Shown: positions 10,601-22,200, counted from the stretch's first letter. The stretch is DNA of 64,000 nt from Selaginella moellendorffii (GCF_000143415.4 NW_003314264.1:1149520-1213519), one strand, 5' to 3'. Made by a program: numbers and translations. The notes: generated from the sequence alone by a model not told the origin.

Positions 10601-12250
10601 TTAAATATCTTTGCCCATATATTCGACATTTAACACTAACATCCGTAAAATGCAAGATGAACATCTAAAGCTTGATTACGAAAACCATATCTTTGGATAT
10701 CCACATTATATTTAAGACTTTTCTTCAATCACCTTTAAGATCCAATATGAAGCCAAAACATTAACAAAAAAAAATAATGACATAGAAAATCAAGGTCCAA
10801 GGAAAATTTCTCATCACTCAAAATAACAAATGCCACTTCTACTAACAGAAGTGTTAGTGATGTCAATGCCCCAACTACACATTTTCTTCATCCAACAATT
10901 TACTCTAAGTGCTAACGGATCAACTAACAAGCCATAGCAAGTGAATATTATAACCCTTTTCAACACCTTATAGGCAAACCCTCAAGGAAACAAAGTACCA
11001 ACTTAAGCTTAGCATAATAAATCACTATTGAGAATCTAGTTAAAGCTACTACAATACTACTATGTGCAAGTAGACTAACTTCACTATCAATCACTTTGGG
11101 GTTAATCATCATTTAACCAAGCAACTTAGTAACCACATTACTCATTAACACATAAATATGATATAAAAATCATAATGACTTGATCATCAATTGAGCAACA
11201 CCACGAGCAATGCTCATATCACTACTTCAAAGGTTTATATGAGTATCAAGTGCTAACTCAATTCGACAAAATGCAACGTAAATGTTACACTCCATCGATC
11301 GAGATTTACAACACTCAATACCATTAACTCTTGTTCATAACACAGATAAGCTTATGCCACTCTCTTTCCAACCAAACTCAAAACTAATCCAACACTAAGC
11401 TACTTAAGGAGCAATAGCAAGGTTCCCCGAAAAAGAATTGAGCATTATAACCCAAGTCTTCCAATAGTGAGACTAGACAAAATGGTTTAGCGCTTCACCG
11501 CTATCCATCCCATAATTCACCACTTATAAAACTATCATTTCCAATATGCATCAAGGTAGGGACTTTTGATTGCATAATGTGAACACGAACAATAAGTCAT
11601 ATCTCGTTGCAAATCATTTCTTTAAGAAGAGAAAATGATTTACATGTTTGATCCTTCGTCCCCAATGACTCTCTTTTCAATCTCATCTTTTGGTTAAACC
11701 TCAAGCTTGCTTTTGCACTGCCTTCAATCCAATCCAAGAAAAGTTTATGAGAGAGCACGGCAATAACTACTTGAACTAATAGACTAATCCTTACAATCTT
11801 GATTGATTTACTTATAATTATGCCTAGGAAGGATCCACTAGTGCCATGCTAAACAACTACAGACGAGCTTATTTACCACTGATAGCAAACCTAGGGAAGG
11901 TTTACTTTCACCCATGGTACATGGAACAGCTTATGGAACTACTGGAAGTACTCATGGAACCACCGATAAGTTAACATTAATCTTGCTAACTCAAAGTGTA
12001 AGCTTGAGTTGCTAATGTGTCTCATTCACAAGCCCAAGCGCAAACTCGTGCAAACAAAACATCTCACATCCATCCTATGAGCCTAAGCACAAGCTTGTAT
12101 AATCTACTACAAAAGGTAACCAAAGTCCATACCCAAGGAACAAATGTGAAGTCTTAGCACCCAAATGTGTACTCACTCGGATCATCATTTTCATCTCTGC
12201 GTATGTAGCTTAATCTCATTGAATAGTGAGACATATTTTCTAATACCAAA
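7681..12250 (-). mobile_element. Internal region of non-coding LTR element C, copy 1
   Basis: This AT-rich stretch has no open frame longer than about 65 codons on either strand. It is paralogous, in the same order, to 39990-42193, 55596-57339, 60837-60967 and 63117-63468 (copy 2). Its 5' LTR lies at the right end (12251-13296), so the element reads on the minus strand. Just left of that LTR the minus strand reads TTTGGTATTAGA, a degenerate Met-tRNA primer site. Without gag or pol it fits a large retrotransposon derivative that depends on another element's proteins. Its left part lies beyond elements D and A, outside the window. Confidence 0.82.
7868..8009 (-). repeat. Truncated LTR of TRIM family E
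   Basis: About 140 bp match, in inverse orientation, the 195 bp E LTRs at 53730-53924 and 61286-61480. The match ends at the GAGGGAAAGGG side, so one end of the LTR is missing. The corresponding place in C copy 2 (about 40165) lacks it. Confidence 0.75.
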
Positions 12251-13296
12251 TATAGCGCACATGGTTTTTACCCTTTATCATATGGTAATTTACCATAGGA
12301 TAACCACAAAGTAGAACCTAAACCCTTTATATGCCACATGTCACCTGCCACATGTCATATGCCACGTGTCCAAAAGATAGTGGTGCAAAACCGGAGTTTT
12401 ATGGCCTTAGGCCACTAAACGAAGGAACAGTGCCAAACTCCTAAACATGAAGCCAAGGAGTGATGGCACTGGAGCACAAAACAACTTTCGAGCGTACAGC
12501 CCAAGGAGCGAAGGGACAAGAAGGTGGAGTGACTTGAAATAGTCCTAAAGTATCCAGCATCTCAATGCCAAGACCAACATGCAAAATGGAGCCAACGGAG
12601 TGTGGCATTATTTTAGCATACCAGTGGCCTAATGCGAGGATATAGGTACTCCACTAGCTAGGGCAAGCACGCAAGCGGGAGTTAGACTATGCCTTAAGTT
12701 TGCCCAACCTACCCCACTATCCTTAATATACATTTGGAATCCCCCACCCCCCTAAGGAACACACGTTTTGGGCTTTCACCCTTAGTACTAAGAGTTAGTC
12801 TTTGGGACAAGCTTGAAACTTATTAAATATGGAATGTTCTTAGATTGTGAATTTGGACACAAGACAAACCAGGATGATCTTTACATTCCGTAGATATGCC
12901 GAATAAGTGAATCTAGACACTTTTCATAAATAGCATTTGGGACCAAAATGAGACTAAACACTATCGCTATCATGCCTTTTGTGTTAGTAGACATAGTAAG
13001 CTATCATTTAGCAATATTGAAGGACCAAGCTCAATATTGTGGGGGTTCTTGATACTAGCAAGTGCAAGCTAATGACACAAGTTTCTCAAACTAGACCGAG
13101 TATGCTCAGCAAGAAACACATAGGATATTTATCCAATTTAAATGCATTATCATTGACCAGTTTCTCAACTAGCTCAAATGGGAATTGATAATGGGTTCAA
13201 TAGTACCAACCTTTTATCGTCGTGGCAACAAGAAAAGAATATCCGAAAGGACTAGCTGATTGGTAATTTTTGATACCTAAAGTCACATTCGCAACA
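12251..13296 (-). mobile_element. 5' LTR of element C, copy 1
   Basis: It matches the solo LTR at 47142-48278 in inverse orientation. The inner end (plus strand TATAGCGCAC) corresponds to the LTR end GTGCGCTACA with a G-to-A change. The outer end (GCAACA at 13291-13296) corresponds to the LTR start TGTCGC. The G-tract core module shared with A and B is at about 12710-12785 (inverse). The likely right target duplication is ATGCC (13297-13301). Confidence 0.85.
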
Positions 13297-13500
13297 ATGC
13301 CATTCCATATTTCAATATAAGCATTCAAAAGCTTTTATTATGGTAAATGCTTTAGTACTTTATTGATATTTGAGCCAATTATATATACAAATCCATCATC
13401 CTCCACAGATAGCATTGTTGATTTACAACTTCAACAATTAATATCTACAAAACCATATATCTACATCTTTAAAATCTTTTATTACTAATTTTCTTGTTTT

Positions 13501-14205
13501 TTAAAGTAACCAGCAATCAATACCTTTGTTAGTGGTCAGACTTTCCCATAAAACATGCATTCTCTTCCATGTTAACACTAAATTATAATTGTCCTCAAGA
13601 GTTAATTCAAAATATCCATTTGGAGAAACTAGTGGATTCAACTTGAGTAAATAGGATCTTATCTCATATTTTTCACCACTCATAAGTGTAGACCTGTAAA
13701 TCCAACAATTATTAACAGCTGCATTTATAAAGGTTTTATTATTATTCATAGTGATACTCTTAAAGTTATATCTTCTAGCATTTAGTAGTTTGTATTTAAT
13801 ACCAACATAATCTGCTATAAGACCATAATTTCCCACTCGAGCTTCTTTTAAGATATCAAACAAAAGCTGATTAAGTTTTCCAATAATTTCTTCTCCTGAT
13901 GCCCCTGTCCCTGTTTGTCTCCATGCCATACTACACATCCCATTAGGATTTCTACTGTATATCCATATGGTAATTTCAATGACTTTATTTGGTAAAGAAA
14001 GAGTTTTAGTCCAAGGAAATGCATTATACTATTTATATGTTTCTTCTATTTTACTATCCATCATATCCACTAAAATTTTTCCAATTTCATTAATATCACT
14101 TCTAGTAATAAATCTATAAAGTGTAAGAGCGTCCCAATTTACATCTGCTTCAATAGTCAGATTTGCTAATCTGAGAGTCACTATTAGAAGAATAGCTAGC
14201 TTCAT
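13501..14205 (-). pseudogene. Bulb-type (mannose-binding-like) lectin, one nonsense codon
   Basis: An ATG at 14205 opens a 235-codon frame with a hydrophobic signal-peptide-like start (MKLAILLIVTLRLANLTIEA), so a secreted product is expected. The frame is broken once by TAG at 14029-14031. The C-terminal part contains a B-lectin-like segment, LVSPNGYFELTLEDNYNLVL, close to the bulb-lectin pattern that binds mannose, although the canonical QxDxNxVxY ends in T here. The middle region is not recognised. A more decayed paralogue lies at 18961-19345. It may be a recently dead gene, or TAG may be an individual allele. Confidence 0.65.
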
Positions 14206-14351
14206 GGAAAATACACAGAAATGTGAAATGCCAAATTAAACAATTACCAGCTATTTTGTATCCATCAGAAATAATATTATAAATTTACTAAATTGAAAAT
14301 CACTAGTTATAGTGTATCGTGCCTAATAAAACAGTTTTCATAGGGGAAGCT

Positions 14352-15771
14352 TTAGTTTCTTCTTCCTTCGCTCTCGTTATAGCTGTCATTGGAGTGATCG
14401 GAGAAGGATGACGAGCTCTCGCCCGCACTCACGAATTCGACAAATGGCTCGCGATCAGTGACCTTGATCACCTCAGAGCTGATGCCCGACGAAGAATTGC
14501 AGCTCAGCATCGCATCTTCACTGGTGCTAGAAGAATAGCTTGCGTTGCAGTTGTTCCTGGCGACCGAAACGTTCCTTACGACCATGCTGTTCGTGTTCAT
14601 GGCTCGAGGCGGCGGCATGAGCACCCTTGCGGCTGACTCTCGTCTCTGGAGAAAACCAAAGACAACCAAAAGCAAAAGAGAATGTTGTGGATTTTTCACT
14701 GAAAAGATTACCTCCCTATGCTGTGGAGCAACATCTGTGTCTCTTGAGGTATCATCCCTGTCATCTCCTGGCCTAAAAGAATGAAACAAAGTGCTACTAT
14801 AAACTTGAAAGCATGGAAAAAATACCTCGGACTTCTGTCTGTCCACTCATCATCGGCATCGGCATCGTCACTGGAGCTTCCTTCGATAAATATATCATCC
14901 TCGCTCAAGTCCATGGGCTCCTCGTCTTCGCTCCCCGTCTCTAAGTTGTAAAAGAGAGTTAGAGGACCATTCAGAACTTTGCTTCTTTTCTTTTCTACCT
15001 TCGAGCTCAGTTCCCGCGGCCACGGCAGCACTTCGTCGGGATTTAATCTTCTCGCGGATTTCCAGCCTCCGGGATCTCGTGAGCTCGTCGTCGCTCCCGA
15101 TAAACAGTGATACATACCTTTCAGACTTTGGAAAAAACTGCACGACAGTGAACCTGGTTTTTCAGTGACGAGCCTCGATATGAGATAAAGACGAGAAAGA
15201 AGAGAAGACTTTGTCTTCGCTACATACCCGCACGTATTCAAGGTCTTCTTTCAGCCTTGCAAGTTGATCCGCGATGCCGGCTATTTGTCTTGAGGCATTT
15301 GCCTGATGTGGATGATGATCCAAGTTCCAGCGATGCTGCTTCTCCAGACGTCGAATTCTTCTCTCAAGCTTCCTACGTTCTAAGCATCCAAAGAGATCCA
15401 AACGAATAAAAAGAAAGTAAAGCGACTCCACTCACCAAAGAACTTTAGCTTTCTATCCCGCAGAGCCAATTTCCGATGCGCGTGGAGCTCCGCCTGCCGC
15501 CTGAGATCTTCCAGCCGCTTCTCATGCGCGGTCTTGATCTCGAGAGGGAGAGTCTGCAAATGCGATCCAGCACTTTCCATGAATTTCCCGAAGAATTCGA
15601 GCTTACCTTCTTGAGCAGGCGCTCGATGGAGCGAATCTGGTTGCGAATTGCCTTGCGATCCCCTTCCTTGCCGCGCACAGCCAGCCCGCGGGACGATCGC
15701 GCGGCATACCCGCCCCCCAGCGACGGAGATCTTCCGGCGACACGCCTCTTGGCGTAAGGACCATGCGCCAT
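14352..15771 (-). CDS. EFG1: rRNA-processing protein EFG1-like, seven exons
   Basis: Spliced exons (minus strand): 15607-15771, 15436-15553, 15228-15379, 14999-15137, 14826-14940, 14712-14772, 14352-14645. All junctions are GT-AG and keep one frame, giving about 347 residues; introns are 53-90 nt. The N-terminal half matches the Efg1 family: a basic start, the KAIRNQIRSIERLLKK helix, then LALRDRKLKFFERRKLERRI coiled-coil segments, then FFPKSERYVSLFIG. Efg1 acts in the nucleolus in early 18S rRNA maturation. The C-terminal 150 residues are acidic and Ser-rich and are not conserved in the family as I know it. The gene looks intact. It starts 166 bp downstream of the PPR stop on the same strand and has a telo-box at its start, typical of ribosome-biogenesis genes. 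Confidence 0.82.
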
Positions 15772-15778
15772 TCCTCTA

Positions 15779-15931
15779 CCTAGGGTTGGCGCTCACCAGG
15801 AAGATGCGCCAACACTTGGCCGCCATACTCACTGTGAATAGAAAGGAGCGAAAATGTGGATAAGGTCATCCAACGGCCAAATCAAATGCCACGTGTACGC
15901 TGAACATTAAATTGAATGCCACGTGTACGCT
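15779..15931 (-). promoter_or_regulatory. Putative EFG1 promoter/5'UTR: telo-box and duplicated G-box
   Basis: On the minus strand AACCCTAGG (15779-15787) lies about 8 bp before the EFG1 ATG and resembles the telo-box of plant ribosomal and nucleolar genes. Farther upstream, AATGCCACGTGTACGCT is present twice, 30 bp apart, each with a perfect G-box CACGTG (15890-15895 and 15920-15925). Function is inferred from motifs only. Confidence 0.45.
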
Positions 15932-15936
15932 AGGCA

Positions 15937-18492
15937 TTAGCAAGCTATAACATTGGAGAGCATCGAGTAGGCCGAGATCTTCCATGGTTCCAGTGCTATG
16001 GCGTGCTGGGCAGCTCGCACACCGTGTTCTAGCGATCCCTGGGCTCTACACGCGCTCAACAGGCACCCCCAAGCCACTGTCGAGCTCACCGTTTTGTCCA
16101 CCACTCTGGTAACCTCTTCCGCGTCGCCCAATTCCCCCAGCCGCGCGAGGAGATCGACCACGCAACAGTAGTGCTCTCGCGAAGGATTCACGCCAAAGTC
16201 GCTCCAGATCCCCACGAAGAACTGGTAGCAGTCTTGCGCCTGGCCCAAGTGGCTCAGTGCCGCGAGAGCCCCGGTCACTGAGACCTCGTCGGGATTGACG
16301 CCGTCGAGCAGCATCTCGCGAAACATTGCGAGGGCTTCGCTCGGACGCGAGCTGGCAAATGCCGTGACGATAGTGTTCCAGGTGATCACGTCCTTCTCGG
16401 GAGTGGCGTCTAGGATCTCTTTCACTTTTTGGTCGTGGCCAGTGACTAGGTATACAGACATTATCGAATTCCACGATACCAAGTTCCACGAAGACATTCG
16501 CGTGTAGGTGGATACCGCAAGCTCAAGATCCCCGCTTTGGGCATTTGTTGCAACAAACGTGTTCCAAGACACCACATCCCTTTCCGGCATTTCATCAAAG
16601 ACTTTCTTCGCGGAAGCATAGAGATTTTTTCGGGAAAGCACCGCCAGCATAACGTTGCAAGCCACAATGCTGAAGTGCGGCATCTTTTCAAAGACGTTAC
16701 AGCTTCCGCCGGCATCTGCAGCCACTATTGCGTTCCAGGAAACAAAATCTCTCTCGGGCGCCTCGTCAAAGACGGACTTGGCTTGTTTCAGCTGGTTGCT
16801 CTTGCAGAACGCACTTATCATCGAGTTGAAAGAGACGAGGTCCCGGCACGGCATCTTTGCAAAGACTTCTTGAGAAGCAGCAGCCAAATCTTCCTGCTGA
16901 ACAAATGTCGCCATCAGCGTGTTCCACGACATCACTTCTCTCACGGGCATATCATCGAAAACCAGTTTTGCCTGGAGGATTTCACCGGCGTTGGAAAGCA
17001 CGGCCATCATGTTGTTCCACGAAGATATGCTCCGGCAAGGGATTTTGGCAAACAGATCGTCAGCTTCAGCAATGTGTCCACTGTGACCACACGCAGAAAT
17101 CATCGCGTTCCAGCAGATTACGTCCCGCTGGCTCATGTTTCTAAAGAGATTGCTGGCCTCTCCAAACTTTTCGTTGCTGACGAGAATGGTGAAGAGCTCA
17201 GTCCACAATATTGGGGTGAGAACATCGCCAGGAATCCTGTCGATAAGCTCCAACACCTCCGATGCAAGACTAGAATCGATGCAAGCTTGAACGACAACCA
17301 TCCAAGAAACAACGTTGTGAGTCGGCATCTTGTTGAAGGCATGGATCGCTTTCAAAGAATGACCAACTTGAGCATAGGCAGTCACCATTATGTTCCATGA
17401 TACAATGGTTTTTGCAACCATTGTATCAAACATGACTCTGGCATCGTCAACATACCCAAGTTGGGCATACCCCTGGATTAAAGAGTTCCAGGAAACCGAA
17501 TCTTTACACGGCATCTCGTCAAAGATAAGCCACGCTTGCCAAAGATTCCCGGCCTCGGCATTTGCCGCGATTACGAGGTTGTACGATACTGTGTTTCGTA
17601 CGGGCATCCGATTGAATATCTGGAAAGCTTCTTGATAATCCCCGGTCTGGGCATGTACCGATATGAGGGTGTTCCACGAGAAAACATCACGCGCAGGATT
17701 CTCGTCGAAGAGAGATTTGCACAATTCAGCACTTGACAATCCAGTATTCATTAAAGCATTCCAAGATTCAGTGCTGTGAATCGGCATTTGATCGAACAGG
17801 TATTTGGCTTCATCGATTTGCCCCGCTTGAGCATTCGCCGAAACCATCGCGGTTGATACAACTACGTCGTGAGCAGGCATCTTTTCAAGCATCGAAGACG
17901 CCCATTCAAGATTCCCGTTGACCAGGTAGGCGCAGATCAGCGTCGTCCAGGAAACCTCATCGCGAATGCGCATTTGGTCAAACAAATTCCTTGCGTTATG
18001 CAAATGCCGGTTTTGGGCAAATGTCTGCAGCATCACATTCCACGTGACGGCGTTCCATGACGACATCCGACCATAGATATCTTGCGCTTGGTGGACGTTT
18101 TTCTGGTGTCCATAGCCAGTGATCATCACATTGTAAGTAACAAGGGTTTTAATCGGAGCCTTGTCAAAGTACTCCTTCGCGCTATATAGCTGCCCATTTT
18201 GGGCAAATGCTGAGACAATTATTGTCCAGGAGAATTCATTGGGCTCCGGGATGGATTCAAACACCAAGCGTGCGTCGTTGAGGCTCCCACACTTGCCATA
18301 CATTCGTACGAGAAGATTGAGGAGGAAAGTGTTGTGGGAGTGTGGAGTCTGGGTGATGAGATTGTGGATGCGCTTGAGCTCCCCAAGATCTTTGGAGTTC
18401 CCGCAGAGATTCACAGCGTGCGCGAGCGTGTCTTGGGCGCTGGCTCTCAGTGCTTGTGCTTGCTTGGCAGCAACTTTATGCATGCCAACCAA
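15937..18492 (-). CDS. PLS-type pentatricopeptide repeat protein with a truncated E region
   Basis: A single uninterrupted 851-codon frame encodes some twenty-plus tandem PPR units of about 31-36 residues, with the recurrent motifs DVVSWNTLI, AKSVFDEMP and AYAQSG-like helices. Such proteins bind organelle RNA base by base, and PLS members guide C-to-U editing. The C-terminus enters an E-type motif (WGCLLSACRAQGSLEHGVRA to AYSMLSNVIAC) and stops there. There is no E+ or DYW deaminase domain, so it would need a partner in trans. The N-terminus (MVGMHKVAAKQAQALRASAQ) could be an organelle presequence; a second ATG is at 18483. Intronless, intact, with no overlapping repeats. Confidence 0.93.
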   Translation of the reverse strand: MVGMHKVAAKQAQALRASAQDTLAHAVNLCGNSKDLGELKRIHNLITQTPHSHNTFLLNLLVRMYGKCGSLNDARLVFESIPEPNEFSWTIIVSAFAQNGQLYSAKEYFDKAPIKTLVTYNVMITGYGHQKNVHQAQDIYGRMSSWNAVTWNVMLQTFAQNRHLHNARNLFDQMRIRDEVSWTTLICAYLVNGNLEWASSMLEKMPAHDVVVSTAMVSANAQAGQIDEAKYLFDQMPIHSTESWNALMNTGLSSAELCKSLFDENPARDVFSWNTLISVHAQTGDYQEAFQIFNRMPVRNTVSYNLVIAANAEAGNLWQAWLIFDEMPCKDSVSWNSLIQGYAQLGYVDDARVMFDTMVAKTIVSWNIMVTAYAQVGHSLKAIHAFNKMPTHNVVSWMVVVQACIDSSLASEVLELIDRIPGDVLTPILWTELFTILVSNEKFGEASNLFRNMSQRDVICWNAMISACGHSGHIAEADDLFAKIPCRSISSWNNMMAVLSNAGEILQAKLVFDDMPVREVMSWNTLMATFVQQEDLAAASQEVFAKMPCRDLVSFNSMISAFCKSNQLKQAKSVFDEAPERDFVSWNAIVAADAGGSCNVFEKMPHFSIVACNVMLAVLSRKNLYASAKKVFDEMPERDVVSWNTFVATNAQSGDLELAVSTYTRMSSWNLVSWNSIMSVYLVTGHDQKVKEILDATPEKDVITWNTIVTAFASSRPSEALAMFREMLLDGVNPDEVSVTGALAALSHLGQAQDCYQFFVGIWSDFGVNPSREHYCCVVDLLARLGELGDAEEVTRVVDKTVSSTVAWGCLLSACRAQGSLEHGVRAAQHAIALEPWKISAYSMLSNVIAC

Positions 18493-18960
18493 ACATAATT
18501 TTTTCGATGACAGAATATACTTCGAGATTATAGCATATTCTATTATTTAAATTAATGTTTGGATTTTAAAACATCAAATTTTGTCTAATAAACATTAATT
18601 TCTTTTCACTACTATAAAAATTCATTATTTTTATAAATTAAATATCATTGATCCACAATTTCTAGACCCTGTGGAACTTTTTGAAGTTTTTGTACATTGC
18701 ACAATTGATTTTACCTATATGGTGGTCTAGATTGGTCCAAAATTGCATATTATTACTATCAGACTTATATCAATCAATTATAGTTTGGATGTCAATGCGT
18801 GTTTGATTTCAAGTGAAGGTGAAAAAAAACTCAAAAAAGTATGAAGAGGCAACAAGTATATAACAAATATGATGTCACAAGTGATATAATTTCAGTAAAA
18901 AGGTAGCTATTATGTAATATCTAAAGAAAACAACTATACAAATATCTTCTCTAATTATTA
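18493..18960. other. AT-rich intergenic stretch
   Basis: I see no coding frame, RNA gene or repeat match here. It contains the upstream region of the PPR gene. Confidence 0.5.
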
Positions 18961-19345
18961 CTAGAGAGATAATTTGGAAACTTGGAAAATTAATATCAAT
19001 AAATCATATGCTTGTATTTTAAAAGAATTTATGTCAATTCCCTGTAAAGCATATATCCATATCCAAATTAACACCAAATTACAATTTTCCTTGTGAGTTA
19101 ATTCATCTCTTAGAGAAACTAGAAGGTTAGATTTAGTAAATATCCTATTTTTCACCACTCAATAATAGTAGATATTTATATCTAATAATTAGTAATAGTT
19201 GGATTTGTATAAATTTTATTTTTGATATTTGACCCTAAACAATAATTTGCTAAAATTTTATTAAAAGCTCAATAAGGATTAGTCATTTGTCCCCATTAGG
19301 CTTTTTACTGTAGATCCATATGTTAATCTCAAAACATTTATTTTG
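18961..19345 (-). pseudogene. Decayed paralogue of the bulb-type lectin
   Basis: Minus-strand pieces match the lectin at 13501-14205. A WIYSKKPNG-like stretch near 19320 corresponds to WIYSRNPNG, and a B-lectin piece (LLVSLRDELTHKENCNLVLI, about 19060-19125) corresponds to its C-terminal domain. Frameshifts separate the pieces. This relic and the gene at 13501 flank the EFG1-PPR pair, consistent with a local duplication. Confidence 0.6.
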
Positions 19346-19439
19346 ATAGACTAAGATTATCAATGCTAGGGCCAATCCATAAATTTTAAAAATACTTAAT
19401 AAAATTTTGCCATGTTAAGAAGCTGTAAAATCTACATGT

Positions 19440-21350
19440 ACAAATTTTAATGTACAGTTTAGCATGGGCCCAAGTACAAGAATGCTTTGCAAACCACTTA
19501 TGAGTGACTCTGTGGTGGGTAATGGCATTGCTAAAACCTGGCCAGAGGTTCTTTAGTCCTGGCCACAGTCACATACCTCTAGAACTGTGGGCTTAAGGTG
19601 TTGAAGGTATTCTTGCTTGTCAGGTTTGGGTGGACCTCTTGGCTTGTGGTGCATGACATGACATGTACAAACTCAGCTAGTGGATTTTCCATAAACAATT
19701 AGGAGAAGATTCTAGGTTAACAGGAATATTTTCATCCTAAATACCCAGCCACAATTAGGGTTCCCACTCTTTACCTCTTTGTCGTGTTCTAGCAAGAGAG
19801 ATGTGAGCTAGAGAGGCATATGGTGTTGAGGGCTGGCCACCCTCAACAAATGGCGACCACAGCAGGATCCAGATGAGAGCATCACAATCCTTCTCTTTCT
19901 CTCATTTCTCATATAGATGTATAGTTTCTAGTGTCTTCTTGCACTCCTTGCAGGCAGGTGCCATGGAGTAGAGATTTCTTTCTTTCTAGTCATTCTTGGA
20001 GAGTTTGAGAGATTTACAATGACATTCTCATGTTCTAGAGTGCCAATTCTCTTGTTATTTTCTTTGTGTGATAGATCTGGGTCTCTTCTCCCCTCACATG
20101 CTTGGATCGCTTAGAGATGTCACTGTTTTCATTGCATGAAAGTATATTTTAAAGCTCAGTGTGCTCTCAAATCTTCATCATTTGGCATGCCATTTGGTCT
20201 TGAGTGAGATCTCTTCGTTCTCTGTTGTTGAGGTAGGATTCAGAGCATTTCCTAACCATATTTTATCATTGTGTTCTTTGTTGTTGAGGTAAGCCATGTA
20301 TATGTTTACAGCTTGACTATGCGCTAGAAAGCATCACATGATTGGGGAGAAAATCGGAGCAGGCCGAGGTATTCTAGTGTCTAGGCTGTGATGGCAGAGG
20401 CCAGGAGGTGGGCATTTGCCCATTCCTCTTCAAGGGCAAGGATTTTGCCCTATAAAAGAGATCAATTGACCCATATGGATGGATCTGATCAAGAGCTGAA
20501 AAGGATTAATAATGGAATTGAGGCCCAAAAGATGATCAGAGGAAGCTCAAAAACCAGTGAGCTATAGGATGCATTTGCTCCTTTTTGGCTATGGGGTCTT
20601 GGTCAAGGCTGAGATGAGCAATGCCATAAAGCTTTGGAAGTGGCTCGATGATGAATATAACAAACACTCAGACATAGAGGTGATGAGGATTCATTCTCAG
20701 ATTGCATATGTTTGAGGATGGTGGGGATATGCAGGTGCACACACAAACATTTAGCAAACTCTTTTTAGATCTTGCTGCCCAAGGAAAGGAACATGAGGTT
20801 CCGGATTCAATGCAAAAGATCCTACTCTACAAGTCATTGCTAAGAGAGTAGGATGGCTGTGTGGAGATGACGAGAGAAGGGAACTATGTTTGCTGGAGCT
20901 GTGGCAAAGTTCATCAATACTGCATTGCTGTGAGCAAAGAAAGCTCAAACCTACAAAGTCCACCATGCTATGTATGCTAAACAAGAGCTAGTTGGGGCTC
21001 CCAGCTGAAGAAAATAGATGGCAAGGACGCTGAGAATGGGAGCTCAATGCAATGTCTGGAACCAAGCTGGTTGAGGAAGCCAAGGAGATGGAGGCAGCAT
21101 TTGCAATTGGTTTCATAAGGGAGATGGTTGAGATAGCACAAGGTGCACCCATTGTGCCAATACAAGATGTGTTGGGAGATTGGACACTGAGCCCAAGATT
21201 GTCCTACCAATGTTGTTGCAAACCTGAGAAAGCCACAAGAGTGATGAAGAGAATCATAATGCAGAGGTTGAGCAGAATGGACAAGCATGGGTGTTAGATT
21301 CATGATGTACTAACCTCATGAGTGAATGAATGGATGTTTAAGATGTATAC
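19440..21350 (+). pseudogene. Degenerate Ty1/copia retrotransposon (gag to protease)
   Basis: A segment near 20614-20710 reads AIKLWKWLDDEYNKHSDIEV and continues into helical gag-like sequence (20740-20850). A damaged zinc knuckle (CWSCGKVHQYC, about 20897) follows. At 21285-21320 the copia protease active-site block is recognisable: WVLDS, then a stop in place of Gly, then CTN. Several stops and frameshifts are present, and integrase and reverse transcriptase are missing. The region 19440-20300 upstream probably includes LTR and leader, but I could not define LTR ends. Confidence 0.65.
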
Positions 21351-21984
21351 ACTAGCATAAAGGTCCAAAGGAGTTGTCCTAGGCAATTACACTCGCCTTG
21401 GGATCCAAGAGAGTGGAAATCTCCACTTCATGCTTGAGGATGGAAATGAGATAGTTTTTTTGTAGAGATCCAAACAGATCCCATGAGCTGTACTAGATTG
21501 AATCATGAGAAATACAAGGAAAGAGAGAAGAAAGAAGAAGAGAAAAAATTGTGATAAAAACCCTAGCTTTTGCATACACTTCCACCTTGCCATACATACT
21601 CACTTCATTGTATATGCCAATTTCAAACTTTACCTCTGCTTTATCTCTATAGATCACCTTCTAACATTACATCCCCTACTCTGAATCCAGTAACCTGAGT
21701 TCAAACCTTGGCGAAACCTTGTGATTTATAACACGTAAGTTCAGCTAGTCCCTCAACTTCTATTGGTAAAAATTAGAGTCCACTAGAAGGTCTCACATAG
21801 GAACTCAAGTTGATCCTTAGTGATCCATGTATCTGTGGTAGAGTCAATTCCAACCTAACAAACTTCTTGTTGATGCAAGTTGTGATAAGCCACCTTAATC
21901 ACATGATATAGCTAAAGTAGAGTTTGATCCTCACAAACTTGTTGAGGAAGAGGAACATTGAATGAAGTAGTAGCTGCTAGAGGC
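21351..21984. other. Unassigned repeat-like sequence
   Basis: No supported gene. It lies between the copia relic and a reverse-oriented gypsy fragment and may be more of either, but I found no decisive motif. Confidence 0.4.
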
Positions 21985-22200
21985 CCCACATGGAGTTTCA
22001 GTTCCAAAATATGGAAGACATCATGAACTCAGGATGAACTGCAACTTGTAGGCCACCTCATTCACACACTCCATAATCTCAAAATGCCCAAAGAACTTTG
22101 GATGGAGCTTGGAATGAGCAGTAGCACAATAATCTAGGGTGTGTTTTTCCAAGCGGAACTTAACATGTAAACCCAATCCTCAACCTAGAATTCTTGAAAA
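21985..22200 (-). pseudogene. Ty3/gypsy integrase C-terminal fragment
   Basis: Translated on the minus strand, about 22060-22120 reads KFFGHFEIMECVNEVAYKLQ, the conserved segment that follows the integrase core of gypsy elements. The flanks carry frameshifts. It differs from the corresponding part of chromovirus A, so it is a separate, older insertion. Confidence 0.65.

Noticed and set aside
16537-17400. Plus-strand 287-codon open frame
   Set aside because: It is antisense to the PPR coding repeats. The repeated structure of the PPR gene keeps the opposite strand open; no motifs or regulatory context support it.
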